DNA of 64,000 nt from Globodera rostochiensis (Eukaryota > Nematoda > Chromadorea > Rhabditida > Heteroderidae). The notes beneath the pieces are model-generated. The model was not told the origin of the DNA. It worked only from the letters and a program-made list of their open reading frames with translations, and searched no databases. Positions 11,701-22,300 of the stretch are shown here, piece after piece (the first letter of the stretch is position 1; every line of letters begins with the position of its first letter). A program made the translations under genes and the position numbers. The stretch lies in the NCBI GenBank assembly GCA_018350325.1, contig JAEVLN010000010.1, positions 1,488,001 through 1,552,000 on the forward strand, given 5' to 3'.

Positions 11701-12858
11701 CACTTGAAAGGTGAATGTGCCGGCGGCAACAATTTTTCCATCATTGGACACTGTAGCGGGCACCTGACAAATTGAGGGAGCTTACTGTAGCGAGCACGGA
11801 TTTGGTTGTTTCTAAACATTCACCAAATAGGAACAATATCGAACCAAAATGATTTCGATTTGGTCATTAGAAGCGAGAAAAAACGTTCAAAATTTTAGGT
11901 TGCTTGTACTAGACTTTATAAAAAAGTGGGAGTTTTTTGCAATAACCCCCAAAATTTTGAAAAGTTCAGGGGGAGGGGGGCGGACTATGACAAAAAATGG
12001 GGGGTCGGGGTTTTACGTTAAAACCCCTGAAATTTTCGGAATTTTCAGGAGTGAAAAACCCAACCAAAAATGTAGGGGGTCGGGGAGAAAGCCATAGTTT
12101 TAATAACAAAACTAAAAGTCTAATTATAAAACTGTATTTAATTTAAGTTGTTTTGAGATTGCTTTACTCCGTTCATGTAGACGAACCAACTGTTGCTACG
12201 TGCCGAATTGTATAGTGCAAATGTGGGCTGCCAAATTTTCCACGTTTCTAACGAGATCAAATAGGTGTTGTTGTGTTCAGACGGCGACCATTGCAGGTAG
12301 TCATCATACCAGGTAAGCCTACAGTTTTTGTAAAATTCATTATTTTATTGTAAATTAACAAAAATGTTGCCATAAAATGCCATGCAACAGCATTGTGCCC
12401 TCCATTTGGTCCTAAATTATTTACTATATAATTATAGATATTTAATTCAAATTTTTAAACTTTTGACACCCCCCCCCCCAACGTCGGGTTTGCGATTTTT
12501 TGGGGTTCAGGCATTAAATATTGACAAATTTTTTGGGGGTTTGGGGTGTCAACCCTATTTGAAATTATTAACATTTTAAATATTGAATTTAAATTGTCCT
12601 TTTCTCACCCACCACTTTCTCAATGTGGTTAACGGTCAGAAACATTTGAACTTGCGTGACCGTAGACTCCTGTTTAACCGGCCTCAAAATTTTCGATTAT
12701 TTCAAAAAGTTAAAAATTCCCCTTTTTTGTTGAAAAAACCTGTGCCTTCGGTCATAGTTACGCAAAATTAGCTCCTCAATTTGCCGATTTTCACTCACCC
12801 AACCAAGGGTAATCGGAAGTACGGCCAAAATTTGGAGAATAAACAAAATTAGTCGCAT
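8783..12858 (-). CDS. cys-loop ligand-gated ion channel subunit (nicotinic receptor-like)
   Basis: Sixteen exons, all phase-consistent, give 607 residues: 12740-12858, 12613-12682, 12371-12411, 12168-12318, 11630-11763, 11456-11580, 10968-11008, 10837-10923, 10693-10792, 10533-10586, 10188-10300, 10052-10137, 9641-9879, 9396-9583, 8985-9123 and 8783-8919. A signal peptide (MRLILFILQILAVLPITLG) precedes an extracellular domain with the LTWYDDYLQW and IWQPTFALYN motifs. The signature loop CQFDFSDFPYDVQEC has exactly 13 residues between its cysteines. Then come KIKRHAPYYGLTLVTP (start of TM1), TM2, TM3 (SVSLTLIALTFHCIVHLLLE), a long intracellular loop and TM4 just before the stop (TLYCFVSIILLAYLLL). 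No vicinal CysCys pair is visible in loop C, so it is non-alpha or an orphan subunit. The exon ending at 12371 uses a GC donor (TTATG|gcaaca). It acts at the plasma membrane as part of a pentamer; its ligand cannot be told from sequence. Confidence 0.88.
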
Positions 12859-12904
12859 TTTATTTCAAATTTTTATTTCAATATTAAATGATAAAAATAA
12901 TTGA

Positions 12905-13235
12905 AAAATAGGTAACAGATTTGTCTGGAGTTGATTTCGGGTTTTTAACGAAGCTTTAAAAGTTTTCGTTAAAATTGTATTAAGGACAATAATTTTTTAA
13001 TAATTTTAATCATTTATTAATTGTCGGAGATCCTTAAAATAAAAACAATTTTAAAGTTTAATGATAATTGGACAATAGGTAAACGATTTTACTGGAGTTG
13101 ACAATTTTTATCATTTTTTTGACAAAGGGTTAAAAGTTTTCGTTAAAATTGCATTAAGGACATTTTTAATCATTTTATAATTTATTAATTGTCGGAGATC
13201 CTTAAAAAAATCAATTTTAAAGTTTAATTGATGTG
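12905..13235. repeat. tandem duplication of about 170 bp
   Basis: TAAAAGTTTTCGTTAAAATT, a short AT-rich stretch and AATTGTCGGAGATCCTTAAA occur twice in the same order, near 12957-13040 and 13131-13208, each preceded by a related GGTAACAGATTT / GGTAAACGATTT phrase. Confidence 0.7.
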
Positions 13236-14670
13236 TGCCCCCTCTCAACTGTTGTGTGTCTGCTGAAGAAATATTTTTTATTTATTTCGACAATATACTC
13301 GCAGAAATTCAATCCGCCCACCCTATCCCAAAAACGCTATGCCCCCAAATAAACAATGTAGCAAATGAATAAATGAATTAATTGGTTAAATAGACATTAC
13401 AAGTTTTTACCAATAATTAATGAATACAATTATGTATCCATAGATGCGTTATAATTAAATTTTAAATTTTATCAACAATAAGTGCAAAATTTTCCAACCT
13501 AAGCTTTTGCTACGATCAAAAAAAAAATTCAGAGTATAGGGACGAGCGCTACCAAAATAAGAAAAATTTAAGATTTACATGTTCAGCAACGGTCGTTTTT
13601 AGGGTGTTTTTTTGGAAACGAAAAAATCGTCACAGGAGAACATTTTTCTAATAACAATTTATTTTTGGAAATGAAAAAAGCACCTTTTAATTAATTAGTT
13701 AGTATTTTTCTAAATAGGCATTACATAAGCACCAAAAAAGTACCCAATATTAGTTACGCTTAATGTAATTGAACTTTAAAAGTAATTAAAAGTAAAGATT
13801 ATCGATACATTAACTAAATTATGTGTTCCGGGACCGGTTCCAAACTTTGCGATTCCGCAGTAAAAGAGCAAAAGGGAAAAATGCCACAAGAGGAAAGTCG
13901 TATTTTTTTAAAATCTGTTTTGACAATTTTACTATGGAAATAAAAATGGAGAGAAAAATTATGAGAATTTTTACGCTAGAGAGTTATTATTACAAATTTG
14001 AAAAATCCAAATAGTTATAGCCAATTTGAAAAAAAAATTCAAAAATTGGAGGGGGGCTCTATTTTGGAGGGGGGCTTTATTTAAGGGGGGGGGGGCTTTA
14101 TTTAAGGGGGGGGGCTCCCAAAAAAGAGGGCTCTATTTTAAGGAGGGGCTAATTTAGGGGGTGTCTTTATTTTAGGAAATACGGTACGTCAATGCATTTA
14201 ATCATTTTATTTAATCAATTATTCGTTTTAATTGATTATTAAGTATATTGTACGAAGAAGCAATAAATTATATTAGAAAGAAATTGATTATTTAGCAATA
14301 ATATTAATTTTATTTTCAGCAGAGAATATCATTTGAAAAGGCTAGCCGGAAAGAACCTTTTAAATACTAAATAACATTTTAATTAATGATTATAATCCCT
14401 ATTTTCAATTTCCATCCCGCTTTATTGAAAAATTAGTATTTGCTAATAATCAATTTCTTCCCAATACAATTTGTTGCTTCTGCATACAATATACGTAATC
14501 ATTTATGAAAAAGAAAATCAATATTGATTAATAAAATGATAATGAAGAATAAAATGATTGTATATGTCAGAAGATTACAATTTAAGCATTGCTAATATTT
14601 TATAAAATCATAAATGCTGATTTCCTTATTTCTGTTATATTAAACATTTATTCATGGTTACTATTTCAAT
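13236..14670. other. intergenic, with G-run minisatellite at 14045-14180
   Basis: No gene was recognised. At 14045-14180 a purine-rich phrase (GGGGGGCTTTATTT and variants) repeats about six times with growing G runs. At about 14450-14600 lies the single-copy counterpart of the 137-bp satellite, followed by AT-rich promoter-like sequence. Confidence 0.6.
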
Positions 14671-14679
14671 TAATTGATC

Positions 14680-16138
14680 ATGTTTCAATTACTTTTGAAA
14701 AACAAAATATTCATTTGCGTAATAATTTCGCTAACTTTGAGTGGACACAAATGCAATGCAACAAAATGCCCAAAAGGTTTAGAAAAAGTTTAATTATATT
14801 AAATATTAATATTGAAAATTCAGATCCGATTGCAACGGCAAATGATTTTCTTGACTTGGCTCAAAAAGCTTTTTCTGCTTCTGATCGCCAACTTTCTGAT
14901 GAATTGCTTCATATTCATGGCGTTTTGTGCTGCGAAACATTTGAAATTAAATTTAAAAAAAATAATTTAATTTTGGAAAAGAATTTTTTAAATGCTCAAA
15001 AAATTCAAAAAGATTTTTGTTTGGAATTGAGCAAAGGAAAAAGCTTTGAAAAGGCTGCGGAAAAGATTGAAAATATGGCCATAACTTTGGTTAAAGAATT
15101 GGCAGAGGATAAAAATATAAAGAAAAATATTCAAAAATCGCTGGAAGCAAATCAAAATAGTTTGAAAACAAATTTAAATGTATTGAAAACAGAATTATTC
15201 AAAAAGTTTTCAAATGAAAATCTGAATAAACTCACTTCACTTTTTTATTTGGGACTCAACCAATTTCTGACGTCCATGAAAGGTTTTACATTTCTTTTTA
15301 AATTTTCCTTTTTTATTTTTTGTTATTTTGTGCTTCAAAAGTGGGGAATTTTGGAAAAAATGAAGCCTTGGCATCCGTTTATGGGCGCAGAGAAAAACGT
15401 GCCAATTTTCTTAATAATGTTCATGGCTTAATTGAACAATTCCGAGGAAATAATGCGAGAAGGGCAAAATGCGCAATTTTTATCATTGGCACAATTTTTT
15501 TTGCTGTTAGCGTTTTGATGCTTTTGTTTGCCATACATTATGCAAATATAACTTACTGGGACTTCTTCGTCCTGTATGTTGTATCATTTTTAATTTGGGC
15601 ACCCGATATCAAAGAAGAATGCCCGGGCTTCTTCAACACAAATACACCATTTTCACTTCAAAATTTGGAAAGTTCAAAGATAGCAGAACTAAAATTGTGT
15701 ATTTACTATGAAATGGTAAATCCAACTCGCAAAAACAAAATCAATTTAATCTATTCCGTCGATGGCAATCGCATGGATTTAAAAAATGGTGAAAATTTCG
15801 AAATTAAAGTTAACGGTGAATTAGACCGGCATTTGTTTGACTTCAATGTATTTGTCGAGACGGACAACAATTGGTTAATGCGCATATGCATCAAAGTGTT
15901 GCTCTTCAACCCAGACTTTTCAAGGCGATATTTGATCAATTTGGGCAGTTTTGCGCCTCAGGGGCTTTGGTGGAATCGGCGGATTTTCATCGAAACGGAA
16001 AAAGATTCGGGCAACTATCACGCATTTTTATACGCTCACTTAGACAAAGAAAACTCGGAAATTCAAAAAGAGTTTTTGGGCTATGCGACGCTTGACAAAA
16101 TAAATGATGAAAATGCATCAAATTCGGTAAAGACTTAA
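14680..16138 (+). CDS. secreted or membrane protein with helical domain and CPGFFNT motif, long form
   Basis: Exons 14680-14776, 14824-15282 and 15342-16138 (97+459+797 nt) give 450 residues. Donor choice AAAAG|gtttag at the first junction is forced by frame. The order is a signal-like segment (MFQLLLKNKIFICVIISLTL), a charged helical domain with SFEKAAEKIENM and QKSLEANQN, a basic GRREKRANF patch, two hydrophobic segments, then EECPGFFNTNT. A C-terminal region of about 140 residues, probably beta-rich, is missing from the paralogue at 6203; it contains WWNRRIFIETE and FLGYATLDKI. Two membrane segments suggest residence in an endomembrane or the cell surface rather than free secretion. No named family was recognised. 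Stop at 16138; the damaged RING gene follows within 60 bases. Confidence 0.75.
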
Positions 16139-16195
16139 ATAAAAGTTTTCAAATAATTCAACAACTTTTAGTTATCGGAATATCGACTCTCAATA

Positions 16196-17169
16196 CCAAT
16201 AAATTTGACTCGTTTTTTTCACAACAAAATTATTTTTGTTGAATTAAACATTTATCAATACGAAGAGGTTTTTAAAGTTTATTTGTAATACAAAATTAAA
16301 ATTTGAATAAATTTCAGAGTAAATATTCATTGGATACACTCAAAATTGCTAATGCAACTAAAGATATTTGCACAATATGCTTAGAACCAATAATTGAGAG
16401 TCAATTCATTATAAAATTGCATGGAGAAAATGGCGACAAATCCGCGGTAAATATAATATAAATACTTTTAATATTATACTTTAAATTTTGACTAATTTTA
16501 GCATATATTTCATAAAGACTGCGTCAAAAAATGGTTTGTAAGAATAATATGAATAAAATATTTACACATTTTTTAGGTTTGATAATTGCATTGGGAAGCT
16601 TCGTTGTCCATTTTGCAACCAAACACTAAAAAGCGTGATGGTAAATATAAAACAATTTACATAAATTAAAAAATATACAAATTTTTATGTTCGTATTTAA
16701 GACAGTATTGGTCCCGCCACGATTCGAACGCGTGTCGGATTCTTTTTCAAATTTGTATTTTAATTCAATTTCCGAATTATTGCAAATTTCAAATGGATCA
16801 AATGCTAACGACGAATTTAAACGGAGACAAGCGGAATTTGGAATCAAATTAATAATAACAAATTTGAAAGAAAAAGAAGAGAAAGTGAGAAAATTGCTTG
16901 AAGAAATTGATTTCCATCACAATAATGTTCAACTTTCGGAAGAAAAATTCATTGAAATTAGAGGCGAAGAATTATTTGAAAATCCAATTGTTGAATATAT
17001 CCGGAAAGGGCTTCAAAATTTTTTGCTAAATCGACAAAATTCGGAAGCAAATATTATGAAGGCCCAAAATGCTTTATCTCTCATCTTTTCATTCAAATAT
17101 GCTCCCCAAACTTCTGGTAATTTATTGCTTGAACATATACAAAATATAGAAGAAGAAAATAAAGAATGA
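16196..17169 (+). pseudogene. 5'-truncated RING finger gene, RING half intact
   Basis: Exons 16318-16446, 16502-16533, 16577-16640 and 16702-17169 splice in frame (231 codons). They encode a RING variant: ICTIC (C1/C2), KLH (where C3 is expected), AHIFHKDC (H, H, C) and CPFC (C7/C8). An alpha-helical region of about 155 residues follows, beginning VPPRFERVSDSF and ending in an acidic tail. The preceding exon, intact in the paralogue at 62604-62741, is recognisable at about 16190-16267 but has one extra T in a T-run and is frameshifted. The coiled-coil N-terminus seen at 63757-64000 is absent. With no start codon in the RING exon, this is most likely a duplicated 3' half. Confidence 0.65.
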
Positions 17170-17421
17170 AGGAAAAAAAAATCTTCACTTTCCTAGCCAA
17201 AATCAAAAACAATAATTAATTCTAAAATTTTATAATTTATTTTGTGATTATTTGATTTTTATTAAGCTTAAAAAAATGTTTTCGTTTTGGTTAAAATCCG
17301 TACAATACCTATGTATAAAACTCTCGACCAAAATTTGTGTTTCTAAATTTTGTTTGGTTTTGTTAATACGGTCTCTAATCTTGGTCCTCAGATTTTGTGG
17401 ATTATATAGCCAAAACAACAC

Positions 17422-17861
17422 GGCGGCGTTCATTTCAGTGCCCACACTTCAGTGCGGCACACTTCAGTGCCCACACTTCAGTGCCGGACACTTCAGTGCC
17501 AGCACTTAAAAAGGCTATAACTTTTTTTAAACTCAACCAAATCAAACAATCAAGATGTCATTGGAAAGCTCTAAATGAGAAGTATCGCAAAAAAAAAGCC
17601 AAGCCGGTTCAATTCGTTTTTAAGAAGTTCAACGTGAAAAACACCCAAAATCGGGGCTTTTCATAAGTTTATTGCAATAACTTTTTTATGAATTTTCTAA
17701 TTGATTAGCGTTGGCTTAACAATAGCTTTTAAAAGCTTAGAGCTTTCTAATGACATCTTGATTGTTTGATTTGGTTGATTTTAAAAAAAGTTATAGCCTT
17801 TTTAAGTGCTGGCACTGAAGTGTCCGGCACTGAAGTGTGGGCACTGAAGTGATGTGTACCG
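17422..17861. mobile_element. foldback element with CACTTCAGTGCC arms
   Basis: The left arm (17431-17515) is a tandem array of CACACTTCAGTGCC-type units followed by AAAAAGGCTATAACTTTTTT. The right arm (17785-17853) is its inverse. The middle is also inverted-repeat-like around GATGTCATTGGAAAGCTC. The 10-mer AAAACAACAC flanks it at 17412-17421 and 17862-17871, consistent with a target duplication of 9-10 bp as made by foldback/MULE-type elements. It encodes nothing. Confidence 0.75.
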
Positions 17862-17871
17862 AAAACAACAC

Positions 17872-19397
17872 CCTACATACAAGAACCTAATAATAATTTA
17901 AATAGGTAACTGTACAAAAGTAACAATATGATTCCTCTCTATTTTCATTGTAAAGCACAATATGAACTGTTTGAAAGCATTTAATTGGTCCTTACCATTT
18001 CCATTCAATCTTTTCAGCCCGGAGAAGTCAGTCGCATCCGGTCTAAAGGTCAAAAGTGTTGTAACTTTCTTCAACCTAAAACCGATTAAGTCGCACATAA
18101 TACCAAATGAAAGCTTGCGATAAGTTAGAGTTATCATTGAGTTAAAGGGACAATGCTTAACAAAGTTATGGCCAACAAAGTGAAAAACTCCAAAAATAGG
18201 TATTTTTTGGCGGTTTTCTGGCCATAATTTTTTTGAATGTTTACTCCCCATAAGTTTGTTTATTACCTGAGCACTAAAGAAATTCTTTTAAATTATAAAA
18301 TAAGTTAATTAAAAGACGGGCTGGACTTAGACTTACCCCCCCCCCTTCTCTATCCCCCGCACGCAAATCAAAAAAAATTATTATTATTTAAATTTAATTA
18401 CATAAATTATTTAAATTTTTAATTGATCCTCCCCTCTCGATATGTTTCTTAAAAATTATAAATGTTTACCCATTCATTCTTTCTTTTGCAGCATTGGCCG
18501 GGCGCTGCTAGGCTGAGTCTTGCCCTTCCCGGCCCTCATTCAATATTCAATCTTGCCCCTTTCCCGCTGTTATTCATTCATTCCCTCCCCCCCCCCCTCA
18601 CAGCCCCTCCAGCGCCACGCCACACACTCAACACAACAGCAGCAGAGCAGCACACGACGAACCCATCCATTTCCCATTCAATTTCCGCACATTTTCCACC
18701 CGATTAACCAACCCCTCCCCCCTCCCCGCCCCCCGCCCCGATGGCGGGGGGAATGGATGCTTTCCCGCCACCCCTCCCCCCCCCCTGCCCTACCCACTCT
18801 CAACATTTTCTTCCACCGCTTCTGCTGCTGCTGCTGTTTGTTTACCGCAAAGCACCCCACTCTTCCCAACATGTCTTAGCGCCCACAAATAAATCTGAGA
18901 TTTCTTTTTTTAAAAATATTTTTAAAGAAAAGTCACTAAATGTATAAAGAGGGGGAGTATTTTAGTATTTTATAGGGCCTAAATGGGTGTATTGATTCAA
19001 ACAAAAACAAGGCTAAATATGTTCGAATATTTGCATTTTTTAAATTTATCTGTAAAAACCAAATACTAAATAAGTCTAAATGTTTTCTAAATTGTGCAAT
19101 TTTATTTATCATCAATGCTTGCTGCCAAGAAAATAGGGAAAAAAAATAATCATTAAAAAAGCCTCCAAATGTTTTTGAAACTGTAAAAACAAACAAAAAA
19201 ACCGCATTAAATTAATATTTTACATTATGTTCATTAAAACAATTGAGCAAATTCAATTTCTTTTATTGTGTCTTCAATAGTGTTTACACATTATTGTCAA
19301 ATTATTTTAATAAAACGCTTTAAAAACAATTAAAACATTTTTAGCAAAAATTAAGGTTTTTCAATGCTTCACGCATAATTATTTTGTGTTCGTTTAA
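17872..19397. other. intergenic, with C-rich block at 18490-18900
   Basis: 17900-18250 resembles the interiors of the foldback elements (GTAACTTTCTTC, CCAAATGAAAGCTTGCG). 18492-18900 is GC-rich with C runs, a CAG-rich patch, a splice-acceptor-like TTTCTTTTGCAG at its start and AATAAA near 18889. An untranslated exon is possible, but no convincing reading frame was seen. Confidence 0.45.
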
Positions 19398-22300
19398 ATG
19401 GAAAAGAACTCGCCACAACATTTGGCAAATGCTTCCTCCCGAAATGGTTCAGTGTTGGTCGATGATCGGCCAATTGGATGGCTAGCCAACGAACTGTTTA
19501 AAGTTGATAAAATTAATTACTAAAGAAATAAATATTATTGCCTAAAATTTATTAAAATAATTAAAACAATAATTTTGCTTATTGGTAACAAAATGAAATC
19601 AAATTAATGAGAAAATGGTAGCTTTTTTTTGTCATGTAAATTTTCAGGTGGACTGGAATCCATTAGTGGAGAATCGCCGTTTCAAACCAATGGAAGGGCA
19701 TTTGGAGGTGGGAAGGGCACCTGTCAAGATTTCAAATTAATTAAAATAAATAAATTCTTAAATAGAGAAGAATTAATTAATTTAGCTGGCACAATAAATT
19801 CGAAAAAAAACCCCGCTATTTTTTTGTAGATTTTAAATGAGCATCAAAATGCGCCGGATGAAGACTGGAAACGACTCTATTTTCGCACAAAGGATGGACG
19901 TTTTCAATGGTTTGCGGTAAGACAAAATGTTACTTAAGCCAAAATCCCTAAAAATTGCCGGGCCACTGGTGGACTGGTACGGAAATTCGGAAATTGTTTC
20001 CCATTTTGGGACTGAAATTTGTTCCATTTTTTTATTTATCAAACTTTAATACCCTAAAAATAAAAATTTCAGAGTCATTGTGCCGACGAGCATCCAATTT
20101 CGGACATTTTGTTGACCGGCACAACAATCAGTGCCAACAAAGATGCGTGGACAATTAGCATCCGAGGCGGTAAAGAGGACGCAAATCTTGTTGTTCGTGT
20201 GCCTTCCAATGTTTTCGAGAAATGGCACCAGGCAAGACGAGAGTGAAAAAGCCCTGCAGGGCTTTTTCTCACTTATAGGATTTTATGATTTGTCCAAAAT
20301 TTAAACATATTTGTTCTTTAAAACAAAATGATAATCTGATTTATTAAATTAGGTCAAAAGTGATCAATTGGCTGCAAAAACGTTTATTTAAGGTTTTTTG
20401 GTTTTTTTCATATTTTCTGCTCAAAAATCAGCGCTTACTTGGCCTGCGGGCCATTTATTTGGTACTCACTTGTCCAAATATCGATTTGTCACGCATTTGT
20501 CTAATTTTTGGCGCTTATGCCTTGCATTCAACACCAAGCATAAATAATATTTTTTTAAAACATTAAATTTTACAGGCTTTACTCAGCCATGCCAGCTCCT
20601 CGCTGGTGGACGCGTACATTCAGCCGACTTGGCCACCCGTGCCTCATCGAAAAAATGTGCGATATTTAATAATCTTTTTGGCCTTTCTTGGTTTTTTTAT
20701 CAAATTAAATGGGAATATTTAAATTTATGATATCCCCCTTCAAGCGGGTTGTGCTGCTTGAACTTGGACGGCACGTGATCAGCGCCGGACTGCTGACACA
20801 AAAACCGTCACTGCCGTACAGTTACTTTCCCGCTTTTTGCGCGGTCGGCGAGCAGTTCGACGACAAAAGCGGCGGCACACGGACAATGGTGACAAGCGGC
20901 GTTAGCGCATTTGTGGACCATCAGACCAACAGCAGCGGGTGGCACCTAAAACGTCCCATTGAGGTAATGAAGAAAATCAGCATTTATGGTAGTGTTCGGC
21001 ATGGCTACGGTATTTTTTTTTGTTGGTATTACCAATTCGGTATAACATTTCAGTTTAGCGTGGTATTTTCTGGTATCGGTAATTTACCAAATACCGATAC
21101 TGTATACCAAAAAAGCCATTATACCGCGGTATTGTATGGTGTCGGTAATTTACCGAAATACCGATACTGAATACCGAAAAACCGCTTTTGCCGAACACAA
21201 ATTGATATGGTGAATTTAATTGGCCATCCAAGCTTAAAGACGATGGAAATGTGGTTGAATTTGATGACAACGTTCTGCGAGCAGTGTTGCAGCGGGCACT
21301 GATCTCAGATGCCGCCATGCAAGCCAATGCCATGGACATTCGATTCAGACCGCAGGACTATCTGGTGTGTAACTGTTATTGGCATGGACAGAGCAGCAGT
21401 GTTTTCACACCATCCATATTTTTAAATGATCACAGATCGCGGATCCATAGCCAAGATTAGTTAACGCAGAACCACAGTTGATCAAAATTATGATTGTCAG
21501 GGATGTGATTGAACTCACTTTTCCTTATTTCCATAGATTACAAATTAGTTACTTGCGGTTTTAGGTTTATTTTTAGTTTTACAAATTTTAGTCTTACAAT
21601 TTATTTTTTAAATAGGAATCAAAAAGAAGAGATCATTTACCTTTCCAGGTCCTTCTGGCCATCCCGCACACTTTTCCTCTTAGAGCAGCATCCGAGCTGC
21701 TGAAGTTGTTGCTGGACACTGCGCAATATGGTTTCAAGGCAAATTTATTTACCTAATTTGTCTCCTGGATCGTAATTTTTTTATTATTGAAATTTTATAT
21801 GGACCATAGATTTGGCATTTAGGTACCGTATTCCTATATTAGAGCCCAGTGGCGTAGCCAGGGGGGGAGGGAATTACCCCCCCCCCCCCTCGATATGAAA
21901 TTTGAAGAAAAAAAACAAGAGGGGGGACCCTTTTGTTTTTCACTTTTACATTCTTTAAATTTTCTCGGCGCGACCCCCTCCGTAAAAATTCGCAAAAAAA
22001 ATTTGCATTTTTGAAACTTCTTAGCAAAAATGGAGTAAAAACGGAAAACGCACCCCCTAAAATCGAACATTTTTTGAAAAATTGCTTAAATAAAAATGCA
22101 ATAAAAAGGAAAAAATACACTCCTAAGAATCGATTTTAAAAAGCAAAACACCCCTAGAATGGAGTTCCCCCCCCCCCCCCCCGAAATACACCACTGTTAG
22201 AGCCCCCGGGAGGGGGATTTTATAGAAGAAATACGGTAATTCCAAATCTTGTTGTTAGAAGTAATATGTCATGTTTCCCGTTTTCAGGGTGTCAGCATTG

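Noticed and set aside
16715..16745. tRNA T-arm-like CGCGTTCGAATCGCG with CCA-like end (also at 62005-62030, inverted)
   Set aside because: It lies within a conserved coding exon (PPRFERVSD / RPRFERVSD), and no D or anticodon arm is present.
18462..18879. Proline/glutamine-rich open frames
   Set aside because: C-rich low complexity; the splice acceptor and AATAAA allow an untranslated exon but not a supported protein.
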